NCBI GenBank assembly: GCA_900765525.1
Contig: CAAFRY010000017.1
Coordinates: 1-11,282 of the forward strand
Length of the DNA: 11,282 bases
DNA from: an uncultured Blautia sp.
Lineage (GTDB): Bacteria; Bacillota; Clostridia; Lachnospirales; Lachnospiraceae
Direction: 5' to 3'
Below, one piece after another: positions 6,603-11,282 of the stretch. The position numbers and the translations under genes are program-made. The notes under the pieces were generated by a model, which ran no database searches, had not been told where the DNA came from, and saw only the letters and a program-made list of their open reading frames with translations. The first letter of the stretch is position 1, and the number at the start of each line of letters is the position of its first letter.

Positions 6603-7682
6603 CTACGGATTTTGTATATTTCTGCATTTTTTTGTTTTTAAATACATAATATCCTGAGGCCTTACCCCCAGAAATGGAGGCATTTTTTCCTGAAGTTTTC
6701 CGAACCATTCCTCTTTAGACAGCTTCCACCACAAATACCCTTTCTCCTCTTTCTGTTCCGGCTGGCCTACGCCAAATATAACGTACATCTCAAAAGGAGA
6801 CTCTACCGCTTCTTTCAGATACACAGGAAAAATATTTTCTCCCGGCTGTGAGGCCGGATAAAAATCATGGGCACGGATTCCTACCCATTCTTCCCCGGAT
6901 TCCAGAGGCCTGTGGCTTGTCAGTGTCAGTCCCCATTCCACAGCCCGTACACGATTCTTGTCCAGACTTTCTGCAGACGAAAGATTTTTACAGCCTGTTA
7001 TCCTGGCAGCCTCCAGATATTCCGGACTTTTAAAAAGCTTTTTCCCATCTCCCTGACATACCTTTTCTCCCTTGTCCATAACCAGCAGAGAGGGACAGAG
7101 ACGGTAGGCCTCGTCTCTGCTGTGGGTAACCAGTATCACGTCTCTTCCCAGCCCTGCAAGCAGCTCCTTCATCTCAAGCTGCAGCTTTTCTCTCAGGTGA
7201 GAATCCAGAGCAGAAAAAGGCTCATCCAAAAGGAGAAGCTTGGGCTCTGCCGCCAGCATCCTGGCAAAAGCAGTTCTTTGCTTCTGCCCTCCGGAAAGCT
7301 GGGAAGGATATTTTCTCTCTAAACCTGTAAGCCGGAAAAGTTCTATCCATTTCTTTCCTTTTTCCCTGTCCCTCCCTTTCATGGAACAGCAGATATTTTC
7401 CTCCACTGTCATATTGGGAAACAAAGCATAATCCTGAAATAAATATCCCACCTGCCGCTTCTGGGGTTTCCTATTTATTTTCTTCTCAGAATCAAAGAGA
7501 GTTCTTCCATCCAAAATAATTTTCCCCTTATCCGGAGTCAAAATTCCCGCTATGCACTTTAAAGTCATACTTTTCCCGCAGCCCGAAGCCCCCAGGATGC
7601 CCAGGATGCCTCCTTCTGTCTGAAACTTTACCCGAAGAGTGAAATCTTTATATTTTTTCTCAATATCAACAAATAAACTCAT
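6603..7682 (-). CDS. modC: Molybdate ABC transporter ATP-binding protein ModC
   Basis: Encodes 359 residues, matching the usual length of ModC (ATPase plus C-terminal regulatory region). Walker A is GASGCGKS (31-38), the Q-loop LFQDYALFPNMTV (81-93), the signature LSGGQKQR (129-136), Walker B LLLLDEPFSALD (149-160) and the H-loop VTHSRDEA with H187. The C-terminal part (about 225-355), with a VGIRAHDF segment, corresponds to the oxyanion-binding (TOBE-like) region of the family, though it is divergent. The ATG at 7682 overlaps the modB stop (ATGA), showing translational coupling. The reading frame stays open for 95 more codons upstream, but that extension lies in modB coding sequence and is not used. 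It should power the ModB pore for molybdate, and perhaps tungstate, import. Confidence 0.93.
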   Translation of the reverse strand: MSLFVDIEKKYKDFTLRVKFQTEGGILGILGASGCGKSMTLKCIAGILTPDKGKIILDGRTLFDSEKKINRKPQKRQVGYLFQDYALFPNMTVEENICCSMKGRDREKGKKWIELFRLTGLERKYPSQLSGGQKQRTAFARMLAAEPKLLLLDEPFSALDSHLREKLQLEMKELLAGLGRDVILVTHSRDEAYRLCPSLLVMDKGEKVCQGDGKKLFKSPEYLEAARITGCKNLSSAESLDKNRVRAVEWGLTLTSHRPLESGEEWVGIRAHDFYPASQPGENIFPVYLKEAVESPFEMYVIFGVGQPEQKEEKGYLWWKLSKEEWFGKLQEKMPPFLGVRPQDIMYLKTKKCRNIQNP

Positions 7683-8353
7683 GATTTCTGTCCTTTTCTC
7701 TCCTTCCGGGTAAAATAATTCATCAGCACAACTACCAGAAAGGATACTACTACAATCACTGCCACATAGAAACCGGCAGTTTCGTCGTCCCCCGCCGCTA
7801 CAGCAGAATACACAGCCAAGGGCAGAGTCCTGGTCTTTCCTGCAATATTCCCTGCAATCATAGCTGTAGCACCAAATTCTCCCAAGCCTCTGGCAAAGGC
7901 CAGGATTCCTCCTGAAGCTATACCAGGAAGAGCTGCGGGAAACTGAACCCTCCAGAACAGTCTCCATTCCGAAAAGCCCAGACTTCTGGCTGCATGAAGA
8001 AGATTTTCCTCCACCTGCTCCAGGGCACCCCTGGCCGAGCGGTACATTAGTGGAAATGAGATTGCCGATGCAGCCAGCACCGTAGCTCCCCAGGAAAAGG
8101 CAATCTTTACCCCGAAATAGTCAATGAAAAACTTTCCTATAGGCCTGTGGATGCCAAAAATATATAAAAGGAAAAAACCAGCCACCGTAGGCGGCAGCAC
8201 CAGAGGCAGAGTAAAAAGACCGTCCAGCAACATTTTCGCTGTTTCGCTTCGCAGCCCTGCCACCAGCTTGGCTGCCAAAAGCCCTACAAAAAACACAAGG
8301 ACAATGGTCAGGGCAGCAGTCTTAATGGAAATCAATATGGGTGAATAATCCAT
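7679..8353 (-). CDS. modB: Molybdate ABC transporter permease ModB
   Basis: Encodes 224 residues, standard for ModB. Hydrophobic segments lie at about 8-32, 46-68, 84-104, 143-166 and 194-213. The coupling (EAA) loop AARSLGFSEWRLFWRVQFPA (121-140), followed by LPGI and by LAFARGLGEFGATAMIAGN (151-169), is diagnostic for molybdate/tungstate-type permeases. GKTRTLPLAVY (172-182) is the usual C-terminal motif. The start ATG is 8 nt after the modA stop, with AGGAG overlapping that stop codon. It forms the membrane channel with ModC on the cytoplasmic face and ModA outside. Confidence 0.95.
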   Translation of the reverse strand: MDYSPILISIKTAALTIVLVFFVGLLAAKLVAGLRSETAKMLLDGLFTLPLVLPPTVAGFFLLYIFGIHRPIGKFFIDYFGVKIAFSWGATVLAASAISFPLMYRSARGALEQVEENLLHAARSLGFSEWRLFWRVQFPAALPGIASGGILAFARGLGEFGATAMIAGNIAGKTRTLPLAVYSAVAAGDDETAGFYVAVIVVVSFLVVVLMNYFTRKERKGQKS

Positions 8354-8361
8354 GGCAGCTC

Positions 8362-9237
8362 CTACTGATTCATGGCAAAGCCATAATCTTCAAATACCTG
8401 GGCAGCTTCCTCTGACTGAAGGAATTCCAGAAACAGATTAGCTTCCTCTGTATGCTGGGATTTCTCCAGCACTCCTACCGGGTAAATCACCGGTTCCGCC
8501 AAACTGCCTTCCGGAGCCTGGGCCACCACTTCCACCTTATCCTTCTGGGTAGCTGCATCTGTGGCATACACAATACCAGCTTCTGCGCTGCCCTGGGATA
8601 CCCAGTTCAAAACCTCTGTCACATTGGTTCCGAAGCTGGCTTTCTGAGATACCTGGTCCCAAAGGCCCAGATTAGTCAAGGCCTCCTGGGCATATTGGCC
8701 TGCAGGCACGCTGGCCGGGTCTCCCAGCGCCGGAGTTGCCGCCTTGGCCATATCCTCAAAAGCAGAATAGCCCTCTGTCTGCCCGGTGGGAACAATAAGT
8801 ACAATTTTATTCTCCAAAAGGTCCACAATGCTGCCCTCTGCCATAAAGCCTTCTTCCTTCAAGGCATCCATCTGCTTAGTGGCTGCAGAGAAAAACAAAT
8901 CTGCTTCCAAACCTTCTTCTATCTGGGTTTGCAGCTTTCCTGAGCTGTCATAGGTTCCCTCTACAGTGATGTAGGGATACTGCTCCTGAAACATGGGAAT
9001 CAGCTCATCTTTCATGGAATATTCCAGACTGGCAGCAGCGGCAATCAACAAATTTACCGGTTCCTTTTCCTCTTCTGTATCTGCTGTTTCTGTTTCTTCT
9101 TCTGCATCTGCTGCTTCATTTTCTGCGGCAGTTTCCTGGCTGTTACTATCCTGGCTCTTATCCTCTCCACCGCAGCCTGCTGTAAAAGCCAAAGCTCCTG
9201 CCATAATTGCCATCATCCATAAATTTCTCTTCTTCAT
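8362..9237 (-). CDS. modA: Molybdate-binding lipoprotein ModA
   Basis: Encodes 291 residues. Residues 1-22 form a lipoprotein signal: basic start MKKR, hydrophobic core, and lipobox TAGC with Cys22 as the lipidated residue. A very acidic linker (about 25-60, mostly Glu, Asp, Ala, Thr) tethers the binding domain to the membrane. The ModA domain starts VNLLIAAAASLEYSMKDEL, where the AAASL serine and the later TYDSSGKLQTQI serines are the expected oxyanion ligands, followed by ADLFFSAATKQMDAL. The start ATG has AGGAGG 8 nt upstream and lies 15 nt after the preceding stop. It captures molybdate (or tungstate) for ModBC. Which oxyanion is preferred cannot be judged from sequence, although the modABC set and the cofactor genes beside it favour molybdate. 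Confidence 0.94.
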   Translation of the reverse strand: MKKRNLWMMAIMAGALAFTAGCGGEDKSQDSNSQETAAENEAADAEEETETADTEEEKEPVNLLIAAAASLEYSMKDELIPMFQEQYPYITVEGTYDSSGKLQTQIEEGLEADLFFSAATKQMDALKEEGFMAEGSIVDLLENKIVLIVPTGQTEGYSAFEDMAKAATPALGDPASVPAGQYAQEALTNLGLWDQVSQKASFGTNVTEVLNWVSQGSAEAGIVYATDAATQKDKVEVVAQAPEGSLAEPVIYPVGVLEKSQHTEEANLFLEFLQSEEAAQVFEDYGFAMNQ

Positions 9238-9252
9238 TTGTGTTTCCTCCTA

Positions 9253-10182
9253 CTACAATCTTTCAAACATAACCTTTACCTGTCCTCCACACACCATGCC
9301 CAGACCTGCAGCGGCTTCGTTACACAGGTTATATTCCTGCAGGGCAAAATCCTCTATCATCCCTTTTGCATAATCTATGGCCGCTGCTTCCACTGCGCCG
9401 CCTCCAATAGTTCCGCAGATTACGCCCCCCGGGAATACTCCCATACGGCTGCCTGCTCCTCTGGGAGAAGAGCCTTTTTTCTCAATCACTGTAACAAGAA
9501 CCTGGCAGCGGCAGTCTCTGATTCCCTGAGCCACCCTTTCCTCCAAAATATCCCGTTTTCTGCTGTTCTTTACCTGAATGATTTCTCCGGCAATACTGAC
9601 TGCAATCTCTGCCGGCATCACAGCTCCTATGGACAGTCCTACCGGGGTATGGATTTCCCGGATACGCTGGAGAGATACCCCGAATTTCTCCAGCCTTTCC
9701 AGTGTCAGGGCAGCCTTCTTCCGGCTGCCTATCATCCCCACATATTCGTACTCTTTTCCCAGTATCTTCCTAAGGCATAATTCATCGTCTTTATGGCCTC
9801 TGGTAACGATAATGTAAAATTCATAGGCACGGGCCGGAAGCTCCTCCAGCCATTCCCCAAAGTCCCGGCAGACAACCTCTGCTCCGGGAAATCTGGTTTT
9901 CTCTGCAAACTCGGGCCTGTTGTCCGCTACAGTTACCTGGAATTCCAGCATATTCAAGATTTTGACCAGCTCCAGGGATACATGGCCTCCCCCCAGCACA
10001 GCGGCTCTGGGTTTACGGTAAAGAGTTTCCTGGTATACCTCTGTTTCTTTTGGAAAGTGGTCACAAGAAAAGCTTTTCTTTCCCTGATTCTCTCCGGAAA
10101 GTGCCGTAAATACCTGTACACTTCCCCTGTCTCTCAGCTTTTCCAGAATTTCCAGATAAAATTCTCTAGTTCTCATTCTCAC
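9253..10182 (-). CDS. XdhC/CoxI-family molybdenum hydroxylase maturation protein, domain order permuted
   Basis: Encodes 309 residues from a GTG whose codon overlaps the previous stop (GTGA). An ATG two codons on (10176) has AAAGGG at 9 nt and may be the real start. XdhC proteins bind molybdenum cofactor and help its sulfuration and insertion into xanthine dehydrogenase-type enzymes. Here the Rossmann part (XdhC C domain) comes first: AAVLGGGHVSLELVK (60-74) with acidic D87 after the second strand, YVGMIGSRKKA near 142, and HTPVGLSIGAVMPAEIAVSI near 177. The CoxI-type part follows at about 205-309, with KKGSSPRGAGSRMGVFPGG and CGTIGGGAVEAAA. In textbook XdhC the CoxI part is N-terminal. A cysteine-containing end, LGMVCGGQVKVMFE, matches the normal CoxI-domain end. 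Adjacent MoeA-like and Mod genes fit the role. Confidence 0.88.
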   Translation of the reverse strand: MRMRTREFYLEILEKLRDRGSVQVFTALSGENQGKKSFSCDHFPKETEVYQETLYRKPRAAVLGGGHVSLELVKILNMLEFQVTVADNRPEFAEKTRFPGAEVVCRDFGEWLEELPARAYEFYIIVTRGHKDDELCLRKILGKEYEYVGMIGSRKKAALTLERLEKFGVSLQRIREIHTPVGLSIGAVMPAEIAVSIAGEIIQVKNSRKRDILEERVAQGIRDCRCQVLVTVIEKKGSSPRGAGSRMGVFPGGVICGTIGGGAVEAAAIDYAKGMIEDFALQEYNLCNEAAAGLGMVCGGQVKVMFERL

Positions 10183-11213
10183 CAGCCCTTTCCAAAGCCA
10201 CAGTTAGGATAAGTACATTGAGAACAATTCAGACAAAGCCCTCCCTCTCCCAGTGCTGCCAGCTCCTGTCCGGTAATCCTGTCATCCGCCATAACCCTGG
10301 GCAGCACCAAATCAAAAATGGTACGTTTGGCATACATTACACAGCCTGGCAGTCCCAACACAGGAATTTCCCGTCCTTCCTTGGAATAATAAGCTACCAG
10401 CAGCATGGCTCCGGGAAGTACCGGGGCTCCATAGGAAACCACCTCTGCCCCGCAATCTGCTATGGCCCCAGGTGTACAGTCGTCCGGGTCCACACTCATG
10501 CCTCCCGTACAGACCACCAGGTCCGCCCCCTGACGGATAAAGTCCAGTACAGCCTCTGTAATATGCTCTTTCTTATCATCTACAATAGTCTGTCCCAGCA
10601 CCTCTGTGGGAAATTCTTTCAGTTTTTCTCTGATGACGGGGCCGAAGGCATCCTGAATCAGCCCCTGATATACCTCATTTCCAGTAGTGACGATTCCCAC
10701 CTTTTTCGTCTGGTAAGGCAATATGGACAGCAGCGGCCTATCTCCTGCCACTTTCCTGGCCCGCAGCATTTTTTCCTCCTGTATCACCAAGGGAATTATC
10801 CGCATACCTGCCAGCTTATCTCCCTTTTTTACCGGAGTATTGCCGTGACGGCTGGCAATCATCATCTCTCCAAGGCTGTTCACAGCCAAAAGTCCCTTCT
10901 TATCCACTTTAAAAAGCCCGTCCATGCCGGCAGTCAGTTCGATTTTTCCTTCCTTTATCTCCGACTCTTCCATATTTTCATTTTTGCATATATCCCGGAG
11001 TATAAGGGCCGCCTGGTTTTCATGAAGCATTCCTTCCTCCTTCTCCCATACATAAAGATGTTCCTTTCCCACAGAGAGCAGCACAGGAATGTCCTCCTCC
11101 CTGACTATATGGCCTTTGCGGAACACAGGCCCTTTCTTTTTATCCTTGATGATTTGGGTAATGTCATGGCACAGCACATGGCCTACCGCATTTCTGGTCT
11201 CTATCTCTTTCAT
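10179..11213 (-). CDS. MoeA-like molybdopterin-binding protein with C-terminal four-cysteine motif
   Basis: Encodes 344 residues. The N-terminal half has the MoeA-style segment VFRKGHIVREEDIPVLLSVG (30-49). The MoCF (MoaB/MogA-like) domain spans about 170-310: KVGIVTTGNEVYQG (171-184), DLVVCTGGMSVDPDD (231-245) and VLGLPGCVMYAKRTIFD (285-301). It is shorter than MoeA (about 400 residues) and lacks the MoeA C-terminal domain IV; instead it ends in C-x2-C-x2-C-x4-C (Cys327, 330, 333, 338), a candidate Fe-S or zinc site. In clostridia such proteins are usually annotated simply as molybdopterin-binding and found with xanthine dehydrogenase-type genes. The likely role is handling molybdopterin during Mo insertion or transfer to a molybdenum hydroxylase. 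The start ATG has AAAGGGGA about 8 nt upstream. Its stop overlaps the next gene's GTG start. Confidence 0.88.
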   Translation of the reverse strand: MKEIETRNAVGHVLCHDITQIIKDKKKGPVFRKGHIVREEDIPVLLSVGKEHLYVWEKEEGMLHENQAALILRDICKNENMEESEIKEGKIELTAGMDGLFKVDKKGLLAVNSLGEMMIASRHGNTPVKKGDKLAGMRIIPLVIQEEKMLRARKVAGDRPLLSILPYQTKKVGIVTTGNEVYQGLIQDAFGPVIREKLKEFPTEVLGQTIVDDKKEHITEAVLDFIRQGADLVVCTGGMSVDPDDCTPGAIADCGAEVVSYGAPVLPGAMLLVAYYSKEGREIPVLGLPGCVMYAKRTIFDLVLPRVMADDRITGQELAALGEGGLCLNCSQCTYPNCGFGKGW

Positions 11214-11230
11214 TTCCTCTGTCCCCTTTT

Positions 11231-11282
11231 CTTTGAATTAAAATCTGCCCGGAGGGCTTTTTGTTCTATAGGAAATTCAAAG
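11231..11282 (-). promoter_or_regulatory. Inverted repeat and GC hairpin upstream of the molybdenum operon
   Basis: Perfect 9-nt arms CTTTGAATT and AATTCAAAG (11231-11239 and 11274-11282) enclose a small GCCC/GGGC hairpin (11247-11257) flanked by A-run and T-run on either side, so it could act as a weak terminator in either direction. The outer arm reaches the last base of the window, so the structure may be longer. It probably ends the preceding transcript or forms the leader of the molybdenum operon. No convincing promoter is visible in these 69 nt. Confidence 0.35.

Noticed and set aside
6511..6708. Small minus-strand frame spanning the modC end and aspartate kinase leader
   Set aside because: Overlaps modC in another frame, lacks a good ribosome site and its product is an unremarkable Lys/Gly-rich string.
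7683..7967. 95-codon N-terminal extension of modC in its open frame
   Set aside because: It lies entirely in modB coding sequence in another frame, reads as Cys/Ser/Arg-rich shadow protein, and the ATG at 7682 begins a normal ModC with coupled ATGA overlap.
8452..8943. 163-codon plus-strand frame opposite modA
   Set aside because: Composition reflects antisense of modA; rich in His, Cys and Leu with no motif.
9238..9780. 180-codon plus-strand frame opposite the XdhC-like gene
   Set aside because: Antisense to a well-supported gene, with no recognisable domain and no ribosome site of note.

Overview
The window is a gene-dense, single-strand stretch of a low-to-mid GC Firmicutes chromosome. 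Every gene I can support lies on the minus strand. The AGGAGG-type Shine-Dalgarno sites, some TTG starts, the YtrA-type GntR regulator with its ABC-2 transporter, and the XdhC/MoeA-like plus ModABC cluster all suggest an anaerobic clostridium, most likely Lachnospiraceae. That placement is inference from style and gene content, because no rRNA or marker gene is present.

In transcription order (right to left) there are four units. (1) 11213-6603: a MoeA-like molybdopterin-binding protein with a C-terminal four-cysteine cluster, an XdhC/CoxI-type maturation protein with permuted domain order, and a complete molybdate ABC transporter (modA, modB, modC). Junctions are 4-nt overlaps or gaps of 15 and 8 nt, so this looks like one operon that imports molybdate and matures a molybdenum hydroxylase. 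The hydroxylase itself is not in the window and probably lies to the right. (2) 6483-4688: an aspartate kinase with its own promoter, followed by a hotdog-fold acyl-CoA thioesterase, then a strong intrinsic terminator. (3) 4492-1145: a YtrA-like GntR repressor, an ABC ATPase and a large ABC-2-type permease. The gene boundaries overlap, and the operon is preceded by a near-perfect match to the YtrA operator layout described in Bacillus subtilis. (4) 988-77: a regulator with an ArsR-type winged helix joined to a roughly 200-residue beta-rich C-terminal domain, with its own good sigma-A promoter.

The intergenic gaps are all short (under 200 nt) and account for the regulatory sites. Notable are the YtrA-type operator, two places where alternative RNA pairings are possible (the ytr-like leader and the aspartate kinase-thioesterase gap), and a long hairpin between the permease and the ArsR-like gene. 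I see no CRISPR, IS element, phage gene, tRNA or rRNA. I do not see a clearly new multi-gene system. The most unusual items are protein architectures (Cys-tailed MoeA-like, domain-permuted XdhC, ArsR fused to a beta-sandwich-like domain) and the switch-like leaders.
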